Positions 7,340 through 16,307 of a stretch of DNA of 64,000 bases are shown here, one piece after another. The position numbers and the translations under genes are program-made. Location of the stretch: positions 62,001-126,000 of the forward strand of contig NZ_FPAB01000002.1 in the NCBI RefSeq assembly GCF_900116145.1. Reading direction: 5' to 3'. Source of the stretch: Streptomyces harbinensis. GTDB lineage: Bacteria; Actinomycetota; Actinomycetes; Streptomycetales; Streptomycetaceae. Every line of letters begins with the position of its first letter. Positions within the stretch are counted from its first letter, which is position 1. The notes under the pieces are model-generated. The model was not told the origin of the DNA. It made no database searches and was given only the letters and a program-made list of their open reading frames with translations.

Positions 7340-9640
7340 ATGAACACCTCACCGGAGCCCGCGGTGGAACTGCTGGTCCACGGAGTCGGTGGCACCACAC
7401 CCCAGAAGATGCTGGAGGACCCCAGAACCACCCGCGTCACCGGCGACAACACCGCCTCCCTGCACCGGCGGACGGACGACGCGGCCGACCGGCCCTGGAG
7501 CGACACCACCCCGTCGCGCGAGGCCTACTCCTGGTCCAACCTCACCTCGGGCAACGGCGCACGCGCCCTGTGGCTGCTGTTACTCCCCTTCATGGTCGTC
7601 AACCTCGCCCACTGGATGCGCCCCGACGTGCGCGGCACCCGGCGCACCCAGCGGCTCTACGACCTCCTGGTGCGGCTCATCGCCCTCTCCCTCACCGTCC
7701 TGCTGGTCGCCGGAGCCTGCTCGGCCGCGCTCGACCTCCTCGCCTGGCAGTGCGGCGCCTCGGCCGCCTGCACCGCGCACACCTCCTGGCTCGGTTTCTG
7801 GGGCCCGGACGGCGGCTGGTGGGCGCAGCCGGGGCGCCGGCTCGCCCTGGCGGCCACCGTGCCGCTGGCGCTGGTCGCGCTGCTGTGGTGGCTCTCCCAC
7901 CGCACCTGGAGCGCGTACGAGTCGGCCTCGCCGCCGGTGCGCGCCCTGCCGGACGGCCCCGACCGGCCGCTGCTGAGCCTGCCCGGTTTCTGGTACGGGC
8001 GCACCCTGGTGAGCCGGCTGCGCGCCGCGCACACCGCGGCCGGGCTGCTCACCGTCACCGCCGTGCTGCTCACCGCCACGGGAACCTTTGACCGCACGGT
8101 GGGCTGGTGGCTGCTGGCCACGCTGACCGCCGCCGGCTGGATCGCGGTCGCGGCCATGGAGCCGGGGCACGGCCGCAGCGAGGAGGAACCGGACGAGTCC
8201 GAGACCCCGGTGCTGGTCGGCCGGCTGCCGTGGGCGGCGCTGGCGCTGCTGGCGGTGACGCTGGTGCACACCGGGTGGAGCCGGCCGCACTGGGAGGCCG
8301 AGGGGGCGCTGCCCGCGGGTGACGGCTTCTACCCGGTGCTCGCCATCGTCCAGGGGGCGCTCGTGCTGGGCCTGGCGCTGACCGCGTTCTGGCTGCACCG
8401 GAACGCGCCGCGCATGGACCGGGGCGCGCTGCTCGGGCTCGGCGGCGCGTCGGTGGCCATGATCGCCTGCGCGCTCGCCGGGATGCTCACCGGCGCGGTG
8501 GTGCAGTGGCTCGGCGCCTGGCTGGAGCCGGGATCCGCGTCGACCGGCGCCCCCGGCGCGGTGATCGCCGGGCCGCCGGTGCAGCTCAGCTGGCAGTCCA
8601 GCACCATCCCGGCGCTGCTGGTGGTGCTGCTGGTGCTGGGGGCGGCGGCGCTCCGGTCGGTGCTGCGCCGCCGGGCCGCGCTGGAGCCCGGGGTGCGGGG
8701 CCGCTACCCGGACGAGAGCTGTGCGCCCGATCGCGAACGCAGTCGCGCCATCGCCTCGGCCATCGCGCGCGCCGGGGCCACCGACTCGGCGCCGAAGCTC
8801 ATCGGCTGGCTGACGGCGGCCTCCGTGGTGCTCGGGCTCGCGGTGGTGGCCGGCGCGCTCACCGGGAAGCCGCCGGCGGTGGTCGCCGCGGACGCCCCGG
8901 GACCGGTGGCGGCGTTCGCGGAGTTCTCGCAGACCCTGGGCGCGTGGCTGGCCGGAATACTGGTCCTGGCACTGCTGGCGGTCGGCCGCCGCGCGTACAA
9001 GGACGCGGGGGCGCGGCGTACCGTCGGCATCCTGTGGGACGTGGGCACCTTCTGGCCGCGCGCGGCGCATCCGTTCGCGCCGCCGTGCTACGCGGAGCGC
9101 GCGGTGCCGGATCTGTCCTGGCGGATGGGCACCTGGATCGACGCGACCGGCGGCCGGGTCATCATCTCCGGGCACTCGCAGGGCAGCGTGCTGGCGGCGG
9201 CGGCCGTGTGGCAGCTGGACCCGGCGACCCGCAGCCGGGTGGCGCTGCTGACGTACGGCTCGCCGCTGGAGCGGCTGTACAGCCGCTGGTTCCCGGCGTA
9301 CTTCGGGGCGCGGCGGCTGGCGGCGCTGGAGGAGGAGATGCCGTGCTGGAGCAATCTGTGGCGGGAGACCGATCCGATCGGCGGCCCGGTGGGCCGGCCC
9401 TCGGTGGATGTGGGGCCACTGCCCGATCCGCTGCACTACGGGCGCAATCTGCGCCGGCCGCTGCCCGAGCCGATCCTGGGACACGGGGACTACGCCGCCG
9501 ACCCGGCCTTCGCGGAGACCAGGGCGGCGCTCTTCCACCGCCTGGCGGGCGGGCGGCCGGAGCCGGCGGTACCGCGCCAGCCGGCGGCGCGGGAGGGCCT
9601 GGACGCGGGGGAGCCGGAGCCGGAGCGGCCCGGTCCGTGA
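7340..9640 (+). CDS. Multi-pass membrane protein with alpha/beta-hydrolase motifs
   Basis: The protein is 766 residues. It begins with a hydrophobic strand ending in VHGVGG (His14-Gly15), the shape of an alpha/beta-hydrolase oxyanion loop. About ten hydrophobic segments follow between residues ~79 and ~570. A soluble C-terminal part contains the nucleophile elbow GHSQGS (Ser613) in 'GRVIISGHSQGSVLAAAAVW'. The two halves of a hydrolase core thus seem to flank a membrane domain. No substrate can be assigned; a lipase/esterase-like activity at the membrane is the simplest reading. Codon 81 (7580-7582) is TTA, the rare leucine codon read by bldA tRNA, so expression may be developmentally controlled. 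GGAGAAG lies about 8 nt upstream of the ATG. An outward-facing hairpin overlaps the stop. Confidence 0.75.
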   Translation: MNTSPEPAVELLVHGVGGTTPQKMLEDPRTTRVTGDNTASLHRRTDDAADRPWSDTTPSREAYSWSNLTSGNGARALWLLLLPFMVVNLAHWMRPDVRGTRRTQRLYDLLVRLIALSLTVLLVAGACSAALDLLAWQCGASAACTAHTSWLGFWGPDGGWWAQPGRRLALAATVPLALVALLWWLSHRTWSAYESASPPVRALPDGPDRPLLSLPGFWYGRTLVSRLRAAHTAAGLLTVTAVLLTATGTFDRTVGWWLLATLTAAGWIAVAAMEPGHGRSEEEPDESETPVLVGRLPWAALALLAVTLVHTGWSRPHWEAEGALPAGDGFYPVLAIVQGALVLGLALTAFWLHRNAPRMDRGALLGLGGASVAMIACALAGMLTGAVVQWLGAWLEPGSASTGAPGAVIAGPPVQLSWQSSTIPALLVVLLVLGAAALRSVLRRRAALEPGVRGRYPDESCAPDRERSRAIASAIARAGATDSAPKLIGWLTAASVVLGLAVVAGALTGKPPAVVAADAPGPVAAFAEFSQTLGAWLAGILVLALLAVGRRAYKDAGARRTVGILWDVGTFWPRAAHPFAPPCYAERAVPDLSWRMGTWIDATGGRVIISGHSQGSVLAAAAVWQLDPATRSRVALLTYGSPLERLYSRWFPAYFGARRLAALEEEMPCWSNLWRETDPIGGPVGRPSVDVGPLPDPLHYGRNLRRPLPEPILGHGDYAADPAFAETRAALFHRLAGGRPEPAVPRQPAAREGLDAGEPEPERPGP

Positions 9641-9657
9641 GGACCGGGCCGCTCCGG
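9620..9657. terminator. Perfect 17-bp hairpin between convergent genes
   Basis: CCGGAGCGGCCCGGTCC (9620-9636) pairs without mismatch with 9641-9657 across the 4-nt loop GTGA, which contains the hydrolase stop codon. It is almost certainly a bidirectional terminator for this gene and the convergent beta-helix/AAA+ gene 16 nt further on. Confidence 0.85.
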
Positions 9658-9672
9658 AACGCGGCAGCCCGC

Positions 9673-12087
9673 TCAGGCCGGCGGCAGGTCCTCCGGGTGG
9701 AGCAGGGTCAGTTCCTCGGTGCTGGGGTCGGGGAGCTGGGCCACCCGGCCCGCGTGCCGTTCCACCATCGCCTCGAAGGTCTGGCGCGCGGTGCGGCCGT
9801 TGCCGAAGGTGGGGCCCTTGGGCAGGTCGGTGAAGTGCTTCAGCAGCGCCTCGCGGGTGCCCTCGCCCAGCTCGTACTCCTGCTCGCCCGCCTGGCGGCT
9901 GACGATGCTGAGCAGTTCCTCGGCGTTGTAGTCGCCGAAGGTGATGGTGCGGGAGAACCGGGAGGCCACCCCGGGGTTGACGGCCAGGAAGCGTTCCATC
10001 TCGGCCGTGTAGCCGGCCACGATCACCACGACCGCGTCCCGGTGGTCCTCCATGAGCTTCACCAGGGTGTCGATCGCCTCGCGGCCGAAGTCGCGTCCGG
10101 CGTCCTCGGGGGAGAGGGCGTAGGCCTCGTCGATGAACAGCACCCCGCCGCGCGCCCGGTCGAACGCCTCCTGGGTGCGGATCGCGGTCGAGCCGATGTG
10201 CTCGCCCACCAGGTCCACCCGGGAGACCTCCACCAGATGACCGTGCTCCAGCACGCCGAGCGAGTGCAGGATCTCGCCGTACAGCCGGGCCACCGTGGTC
10301 TTGCCGGTGCCGGGGGCGCCGGTGAACACCAGATGGCGGCGGACCGAGGCGGCCTTGAGCCCGGCCGCCTGGCGGCGCCGGCCCACCTCGATCATGTCGA
10401 TGAGGGCCTTGACCTCCAGCTTGACGCTGTCCAGGCCGACCAGGGACTCCAGTTCGGCCAGTACCTCGTCCGAGGGGCGGCTTTCGGCCACCGGCGCCGT
10501 ATCCGCCGCGGTGCCCGCCTCGGGCGCCGCCGGCTGCTGGGCCTGCGCCGTCACCGTCGCGGTGGCCCGGGCCGGGAGGGCGGGCGCGGCCGGCTCGGCG
10601 GCGGTGCTGTCGCCCGGGGCGATCGCCTCGTCGCTGTGGCAGTCGGTCAGCACCGGGCCGTTCTCGGAGAACACGTAGCCGCCCCGGGAGCAGCGTTCGG
10701 TGCGGCAGCGGATGAGTTCGCTGCGGCAGCCGTCGATGATGTGGAAGCCGTAGCCGCGCGAGCCCGTCACCCGGCACCGGGTGAACGTCCCCCGGCCGCG
10801 CGCCGAGACGTAGAACCCGGCCTCGGCGGGCGCGGTGATGACGCAGTCCTCGACGGCCGGATCGGCGTCCTTGCTGATGATGACGCCCGTGGTCGCCTGG
10901 TCGATGGTGCAGCCGGTGACCGTGCCGCCGCTGCCCTGGTCCCGGAACCAGGCGCCGGTGCCCACCCGGTGCATCCGGGTGGCCTCCACCCGCGCGGTGG
11001 CCCCGTCGCTCACCGAGATCGCCGAACCGCGCACGTGCTCGATCTCGCTGTCCACCACATCGGCCCGCGACCCGGAGTCCAGCACGAACAGCGCGTCCGG
11101 CACATGATCGACGGTGCAGGACTCCAGGACGGTGGTGGCGCCGTCGCTGACCCACACCGCCGGGTAGTCGCCGGTCGACTCGTGGATGCGGGTGTGGTGG
11201 GCGTCCACGTGCGTGCCCGGGTCCCACACCGACACCCCGTTGCGGCCGAACCGCCGCACCGTGGAGCGCACCAGGGTGAGCACCGAACGGGACCGCAGAT
11301 CCAGGGCGTTCTCCGGGATGTCGTGGATCTCGGAGTCGGTCAGGGTCAGCACGGCGTCCGACTCCAGGGTGACGCCGTCCCCCGTGGTGGCGCTGACCCG
11401 GCAGTCCGTCAGATGGGCGGTGGCGCGGTCCGCCAGGCGTATCCCGGCTCCCTTGATGTCGTGGATGTCGCAGTCCACCGCGTCCACCGCGCTGTCCCCG
11501 CCCACCACGGACAGCCCCGAGCCCTGGCCTCGCCGCACCCGGCAGCGCTCAAGACGCAGATGGGCCGGCCCGCGCACCGAGACACCGGCCTGCCCCGACT
11601 CGGCGACCTCGCACTCCTCGAACAGGCCGCCCGCCCCGTCACCGACGCCGATGCCGACGCCGGTGGCGTTGCTGACCTGGCAGCGCCGCACGGTGGGGCG
11701 GGCGCCGCCGCGCACCTCGATGCCGGAGGCGGAGGAGGTGCGGATGAGCAACTCGCTCAGTTCCGGGGTGCTGTTCTCGATGAGGACGGCGGGCGCGGCG
11801 ATGTCCTGGCCCTCGATGCGCAGCCGTTGCACGATGGCGGAGCCGCGGACGGTCAGCGGTACGCCCTCGGCCGGCGCGATGCGCGCCGAGCCGTCCTTCT
11901 CGTCGGGGCCGCGCACGGTGACGGACTGTTCGATCACCAGGTTCTCGCGGTAGGTGCCGGGGCCCAGGACCAGGATGTCGCCGTCGGCGGCGGCGGCCAG
12001 GGCTTCGGCGACGGTGCCATAGACGGCGGTCCGGCGCCGCCAGCGGGAAGTTCCGGTGTGCGTGACCTGGACCGAGCCTTCTGCCAT
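9673..12087 (-). CDS. Right-handed beta-helix repeat protein fused to a CbxX/CfqX-type AAA+ ATPase
   Basis: The protein is 804 residues. Residues ~20-500 are a run of short repeats of the pectate-lyase/NosD-like beta-helix type (many 'xxVxxCxIxxxxxxGIxxxxxA' turns, each rich in Val, Asp, Cys and Gly). An Ala/Pro-rich linker (~500-545) leads to an AAA+ module with Walker A GAPGTGKT (590-597) and Walker B LFIDEA (650-655). 'NPGVASRFSRTITFGDY', containing the arginine finger region, and the 'GNGRTARQTFEAM' sensor 2 helix follow. The ATPase resembles CbxX/CfqX and the type VII secretion ATPase EccA, but the EccA TPR half is replaced by the beta-helix. It may be a remodelling ATPase that recognises its substrate through the beta-helix. 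It is divergently transcribed from the encapsulin pair. Confidence 0.88.
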   Translation of the reverse strand: MAEGSVQVTHTGTSRWRRRTAVYGTVAEALAAAADGDILVLGPGTYRENLVIEQSVTVRGPDEKDGSARIAPAEGVPLTVRGSAIVQRLRIEGQDIAAPAVLIENSTPELSELLIRTSSASGIEVRGGARPTVRRCQVSNATGVGIGVGDGAGGLFEECEVAESGQAGVSVRGPAHLRLERCRVRRGQGSGLSVVGGDSAVDAVDCDIHDIKGAGIRLADRATAHLTDCRVSATTGDGVTLESDAVLTLTDSEIHDIPENALDLRSRSVLTLVRSTVRRFGRNGVSVWDPGTHVDAHHTRIHESTGDYPAVWVSDGATTVLESCTVDHVPDALFVLDSGSRADVVDSEIEHVRGSAISVSDGATARVEATRMHRVGTGAWFRDQGSGGTVTGCTIDQATTGVIISKDADPAVEDCVITAPAEAGFYVSARGRGTFTRCRVTGSRGYGFHIIDGCRSELIRCRTERCSRGGYVFSENGPVLTDCHSDEAIAPGDSTAAEPAAPALPARATATVTAQAQQPAAPEAGTAADTAPVAESRPSDEVLAELESLVGLDSVKLEVKALIDMIEVGRRRQAAGLKAASVRRHLVFTGAPGTGKTTVARLYGEILHSLGVLEHGHLVEVSRVDLVGEHIGSTAIRTQEAFDRARGGVLFIDEAYALSPEDAGRDFGREAIDTLVKLMEDHRDAVVVIVAGYTAEMERFLAVNPGVASRFSRTITFGDYNAEELLSIVSRQAGEQEYELGEGTREALLKHFTDLPKGPTFGNGRTARQTFEAMVERHAGRVAQLPDPSTEELTLLHPEDLPPA

Positions 12088-12344
12088 GGACTTGTGTGCC
12101 CCAACCTGATGCGATGACGGAGCGCGCTGACACGCGTACGAGGACCCACCGTAGCGTGCTGCGGGCTGATGGGATGACCGCAGCGGCCTGCGTAAACCCT
12201 ATCTCGCACATCCGATCGTCCTCGCCCGGGAGAGTAACGGTTGGTGAGTCGGTGATGCCGGAGTGTGAGGAAAGTGCCGGGGGGCCGCCGGGTTACCCCT
12301 GATGATTTTCCGAGAATCCTCAAATGTCGCTCTCTTTTGAGTGA

Positions 12345-12374
12345 TTGCCGACGGACTTTCGCTCCTCCTACCGT
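12345..12374 (+). promoter_or_regulatory. Promoter of the encapsulin operon (leaderless)
   Basis: TTGCCG (12345-12350), 18 nt, TACCGT (12369-12374). The -10 ends 8 nt before the ATG at 12383. There is no purine-rich ribosome site, so the encapsulin mRNA is probably leaderless or nearly so. The rest of the 295-nt region back to 12088 contains no open gene and must also hold the promoter of the divergent beta-helix/AAA+ gene. Confidence 0.55.
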
Positions 12375-12382
12375 CTCGCTCC

Positions 12383-13798
12383 ATGACGACTTCGACGGAT
12401 CCGTCCGCGCACGGCACCCCGCCGCACTCCCAGCTCAGCCTGGCGACCGCGGCCGCCCGTAATCTCGCCACCACCACCAAGACGCCCCCACAGATGCAGG
12501 GGATCACCTCCCGGTGGCTGCTCAAAGTTCTTCCCTGGACGCAGGTGTCCGGCGGTACGTTCCGGGTGAACCGCCGCCTGAGCCACACCGTCGGAAACGG
12601 CCGGGTGGAATTCGTGTCCACCGGCGCCGAGGTACGCGTCATCCCCGCCGAACTCGGCGAACTCCCGCCGCTGGCCGGATTCACCGACCCCGACGTTCTC
12701 GGGGAATTGGCCGCCGCCTGTGTGCAGCGCGATTTCTCCCCCGGGGAAACGATCCTGGAGGCCGGCGCCCCCGCCGACACCGTGGTCCTGATCGCCCACG
12801 GAAAGCTCAGCGAGCGCGGCGCCGGATTCTATGACTCCGAGACCGAGTTCCGGGTGCTCGCCGACGGCGACTTCTACGGCCACGCCGCCCTCGCCGACGA
12901 CGACCCCGGCGTCCTGGAACACGGCCTGACCGCGCTCACCAGCGGCACCGTCCTCACCCTGGACCGGGCCGCGTTCGAGCGGGTACGGGACCGCTCCGCC
13001 GCCCTGCGCGCCCACCTCGCCGAAGCCGGCACCCGCGAGGCCACCCGCCGCTACGACGCGCACGGCGAATCCGCCATCGAGCTGGCCGCCGGCCACGCCG
13101 GCGAGCCGGAACTGCCCGGCACCTTCGTGGACTACGACCTCAGCCCGCGCGAGTACGAGCTGAGCGTCGCCCAGACCGTGCTGCGCGTCCACAGCCGGGT
13201 CGCCGACCTCTACAACGAGCCGATGAACCAGGTCGAGGAGCAGCTGCGCCTCACCATCGAGGCGCTGCGCGAGCGCCAGGAGCACGAGCTGGTCAACAAC
13301 CGCGAGTTCGGCCTGCTGCACAACGCCGACCTGCGCCAGCGCATCCACACCCGCTCCGGGCCGCCCACCCCCGACGACCTCGACGACCTGCTGGCCTCCG
13401 TCTGGAAGGAGCCCAGCGTCATCCTGGCCCACCCCAAGGCCATCGCCGCCTTCGGACGGCAGCTCAGCGAACGCGGCCTCTACCCCGGCAGCGCCGACAT
13501 CGACGGCCACGCCGTACCCGCCTGGCGCGGCGTCCCGGTGCTGCCCTGCGACAAGATCCCGGTCACCGACCGGGGCACCACCTCCGTCCTCGCCCTGCGC
13601 ACCGGGGAGAAGAACCAGGGCGTGATCGGGCTGCACCGCACCGGAATTCCCGACGAATACCAGCCCAGCCTCTCGGTGCGTTTCATGGGCATCAACGAGA
13701 AGGCCGTCATCTCCTATCTGGTGAGCGCCTACTACTCGGTGGCCGTGCTCGTTCCCGACGCCCTCGGCATTCTCGAAGACGTGGAGATCGGGCACTGA
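12383..13798 (+). CDS. Family 2B encapsulin shell protein, first copy (with cNMP-binding-like insertion)
   Basis: The 471-residue protein has the conserved family 2 encapsulin N-arm ([31 protein letters not shown]...), followed by '[11 protein letters not shown]'. The HK97-like capsid core includes '[28 protein letters not shown]', '[17 protein letters not shown]' and 'VLPCDKIPV'. Between about residues 95 and 205 is the inserted cyclic-nucleotide-binding-like domain that defines subfamily 2B. Its phosphate-binding cassette is degenerate ([14 protein letters not shown], without the usual arginine), so nucleotide binding is doubtful. Encapsulins self-assemble into cages around a cargo enzyme. 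It is separated by only 2 nt from a second, paralogous shell gene. No cargo gene is adjacent. Confidence 0.95.
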   Translation: MTTSTDPSAHGTPPHSQLSLATAAARNLATTTKTPPQMQGITSRWLLKVLPWTQVSGGTFRVNRRLSHTVGNGRVEFVSTGAEVRVIPAELGELPPLAGFTDPDVLGELAAACVQRDFSPGETILEAGAPADTVVLIAHGKLSERGAGFYDSETEFRVLADGDFYGHAALADDDPGVLEHGLTALTSGTVLTLDRAAFERVRDRSAALRAHLAEAGTREATRRYDAHGESAIELAAGHAGEPELPGTFVDYDLSPREYELSVAQTVLRVHSRVADLYNEPMNQVEEQLRLTIEALRERQEHELVNNREFGLLHNADLRQRIHTRSGPPTPDDLDDLLASVWKEPSVILAHPKAIAAFGRQLSERGLYPGSADIDGHAVPAWRGVPVLPCDKIPVTDRGTTSVLALRTGEKNQGVIGLHRTGIPDEYQPSLSVRFMGINEKAVISYLVSAYYSVAVLVPDALGILEDVEIGH

Positions 13799-13800
13799 CC

Positions 13801-15204
13801 ATGACCACAGCCACCGATCCCGCCACCACCGCGGCGCCCTCCGCCACCAGTCTCGACACCGCCGCCGCCCGCAATCTCGCCAGCACCACCAAAACACCCC
13901 CGCAGATGCAGGGGATTTCCTCCCGCTGGCTGCTGAAGATCCTGCCGTGGGTGCAGGTCTCGGCCGGCACCTTCCGGGTGAACCGCCGGCTGAGCCACAC
14001 CGTCGGAAACGGCCGGGTGGAATTCGTCAGCTCCGGCGCGCAGGTCCGGGTGATCCCCGCCCAGCTCACCGAACTGCCCGCCCTGCACGGGCTCACCGAC
14101 CAGGAACTGCTCACCACCCTGGCCGGCCACTGCGAACAGCGGGAGTACGGCCCGGGCGACCGCATCGCCACCCTCGGCGACACCGTCGAGGAGGTGCTGC
14201 TCATCGCCCACGGCAAGATCAGGAAGCTCGGTCCGGCCGCCTACGACGACGCCGCCGAACTCGGCACCCTCGCCGACGGCGACTACACCGGCGACGAGGC
14301 CCTGGCCGCCACCGGTCCCACCTCCTGGCCGCACACCCTCAAGGCCGTCACCCGCGCCACCGTGCTCGCCCTGCCGCTCGCCCGGGTACGGGCGGTGGCC
14401 GATGTGGCGCCCGCGCTGCGCGACCATCTGGAGGCGGTGGCCGCCGCCACCCGCGACGCACCGGCCCGCAACAAGCGCGGCGAGGCCGACATCGCGCTGG
14501 CCGCCGGCCACACCGGCGAACCCGCCCTGCCCGGCACCTATGTCGAGTACGACCTGCACCCGCGCGAGTACGAGCTGAGCGTCGCCCAGACCGTGCTGCG
14601 CGTCCACACCCGGGTCGCCGACCTGTACAGCGAACCCATGGACCAGGTCGAGCAGCAACTGCGGCTGACCGTGCAGGCGCTGCGCGAGCGGCAGGAGCAC
14701 GAGCTGGTCAACAACCGCGAGTTCGGCCTGCTGCACAACGCCGACCTGCGCCAGCGCATCCACACCCGCTCCGGGCCGCCCACCCCCGACGACCTCGACG
14801 AGCTGATCTCGCGCCGCCGCAAGACCCAGTACCTGCTGGCCCATCCGCGCACCATCGCCGCCTTCGGCCGGCAGTGCAGCGCCCGGGGCATCTACCCGCA
14901 GGACACCGAGGTCGACGGGGTGCGGCTGCGGTCCTGGCGCGGCATCCCGCTGCTGCCGTGCGACAAGATCCCGGTGACGGCGGCCGGCACCAGCTCCGTC
15001 CTGGCGCTGCGCACCGGGCAGGAGAACCAGGGTGTCGTCGGGCTGCACCAGACGGGAATTCCCGATGAATACGAACCCAGCCTCAATGTGCGTTTCATGG
15101 GGATCAACGACAAGGCGGTGATCTCCTACCTCGTCAGTGCCTACTACTCCGCGGCCGTGCTGGTGCCCGACGCCCTCGGCATTCTGGAGGACGTGGAAAT
15201 CTGA
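13801..15204 (+). CDS. Family 2B encapsulin shell protein, second copy
   Basis: The 467-residue protein is a paralogue of the preceding shell. The arm, core and C-terminal '[29 protein letters not shown]' align without gaps of note. Runs in the capsid core are nearly identical (for example [17 protein letters not shown]). The inserted cNMP-like domain (about residues 90-200) is the most diverged part and again lacks a canonical phosphate-binding cassette ([12 protein letters not shown]). Two diverged shell proteins made from one transcript suggest a mixed, two-component cage, as reported for some Streptomyces family 2B systems. In that group the cargo is often a terpene cyclase (2-methylisoborneol synthase type) or a polyprenyl transferase; neither lies in this window. 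Confidence 0.95.
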   Translation: MTTATDPATTAAPSATSLDTAAARNLASTTKTPPQMQGISSRWLLKILPWVQVSAGTFRVNRRLSHTVGNGRVEFVSSGAQVRVIPAQLTELPALHGLTDQELLTTLAGHCEQREYGPGDRIATLGDTVEEVLLIAHGKIRKLGPAAYDDAAELGTLADGDYTGDEALAATGPTSWPHTLKAVTRATVLALPLARVRAVADVAPALRDHLEAVAAATRDAPARNKRGEADIALAAGHTGEPALPGTYVEYDLHPREYELSVAQTVLRVHTRVADLYSEPMDQVEQQLRLTVQALRERQEHELVNNREFGLLHNADLRQRIHTRSGPPTPDDLDELISRRRKTQYLLAHPRTIAAFGRQCSARGIYPQDTEVDGVRLRSWRGIPLLPCDKIPVTAAGTSSVLALRTGQENQGVVGLHQTGIPDEYEPSLNVRFMGINDKAVISYLVSAYYSAAVLVPDALGILEDVEI

Positions 15205-15240
15205 CCGCTTTCCGCCGCCGCTTTTCGGACATGACGGCCG

Positions 15241-15284
15241 CCGGCCTTCGCGGGGGATTCGCCCGGAGCCCCCGCGCGGGCCGG
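15241..15284. terminator. Hairpin downstream of the encapsulin operon
   Basis: CCGGCCTTCGCGGGGG (15241-15256) pairs with 15269-15284 at 14 of 16 positions across a 12-nt loop. It lies between the convergent second encapsulin and DUF6643 genes and is a likely shared terminator. Confidence 0.65.
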
Positions 15285-15367
15285 CCGGACAGCGGAAGGT
15301 GACCGCGCAATGACCGGGAGAGGACCGGCGCCGGCCCGGCCGCGCCGGTCCGACCCGCGCCCCGGCC

Positions 15368-16048
15368 CTACTGTTCGCTCCAGTAGCCGCCCTGATGCCC
15401 CTGGCCCTGACCCTGACCCTGCGGGGCGGCTCCCGGATACGGGTGCTGCTGCTGGTGCGGCTGCTGCTGTCCGGGGTACTGACCCTGGTACCCCGCTGAC
15501 TGCTGGGCGGCCTGCGCGTAGTTCTGGCCCTGCCCCTGACTGTGCCCCTGGTTCGGATAGCCGTAGCCGCCGCCGGGCTGCATCGGCCGCGGCGCGGCGG
15601 GCCGGGGAGCGGCGGCCGGACGCATCTGCTGCGGGGCCGGGGCGGGAGCGCCCTGCTGGCCCGGGTACGGCCGCTGGGCCGGGGCCTGCTGGGGTATGTA
15701 GGCGGCCGGCGCCTGCGGCGCGGGCGCCGGAAGCTGCTGGCGCACCGGCATCGCCGAGGGGTAGTCGCCGTACCCGCCGGACTGGTATCCGTGCTGCTGC
15801 GGCGCCGGGGCGGCCGGCGCGGGCGCGGCGGCGGCCGAGGGCAGCGCGGGCAGGGCCGGAAGAGCCGGCTGCGGGCTCGGCGCGGCGGGGCCGCCGGAGG
15901 GGAATCCGTGCAGCTGGTCGTAGGGCAGCGAGACCCGGATGGGGGCGATCTGCGGGGTTCCCCGCTCGGCCACCAACCTGTCGTAGATGGGCGTGTCAGG
16001 GAATGACGGTGAGGAGTAGCCACCGCCGTAGGGGCGCGGGGAGGTCAT
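15368..16048 (-). CDS. DUF6643-family low-complexity protein
   Basis: The 226-residue protein has a short conserved head (MTSPRPYGGGYSSPSFPDTP, then IYDRLVAERGTPQIAPIRV...) typical of the streptomycete DUF6643 family. The rest is a long disordered tail of Pro, Gln, Ala, Gly and Tyr, including QGQGQGQGHQGG near the end. No catalytic motif, signal peptide or membrane segment is visible. Such tails can phase-separate or act as loading tags, but there is no evidence for either here. It is convergent with the encapsulin genes, not in their operon, so I do not treat it as cargo. Confidence 0.82.
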   Translation of the reverse strand: MTSPRPYGGGYSSPSFPDTPIYDRLVAERGTPQIAPIRVSLPYDQLHGFPSGGPAAPSPQPALPALPALPSAAAAPAPAAPAPQQHGYQSGGYGDYPSAMPVRQQLPAPAPQAPAAYIPQQAPAQRPYPGQQGAPAPAPQQMRPAAAPRPAAPRPMQPGGGYGYPNQGHSQGQGQNYAQAAQQSAGYQGQYPGQQQPHQQQHPYPGAAPQGQGQGQGHQGGYWSEQ

Positions 16049-16307
16049 GCTCCATAAGTTAAGCCCACCGTGAGGTGGTTGGGGAGAGCGATTAGCCGGT
16101 CTTTTGCCGTCCCTGGAGGTACCCCGAGCACGCGATACCCGTGAATATCGGGAAAACCGGAGAAAAGCGCCCGATGGGTGATCACTTGCCGGGGCCGCGG
16201 AGCACCGGGGGCGCCCCCGAGGGCAGTTGGCCCCGTGGTGGCATAGTTGATGAAGCGCCCCGAGGACAACGGCGCCGGCCCGGCCACCCGACGCGAAGGA
16301 AGCGAAG

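Noticed and set aside
9673..12087. Type VII secretion ATPase EccA
   Set aside because: The AAA+ module is similar, but the TPR half is replaced by a beta-helix and no WXG100, EccB, EccC or EccD gene is nearby.
15368..16048. DUF6643 protein as encapsulin cargo because of its disordered tail
   Set aside because: It is convergent, separated by a terminator, and the family is known from streptomycetes generally; no loading motif can be identified.
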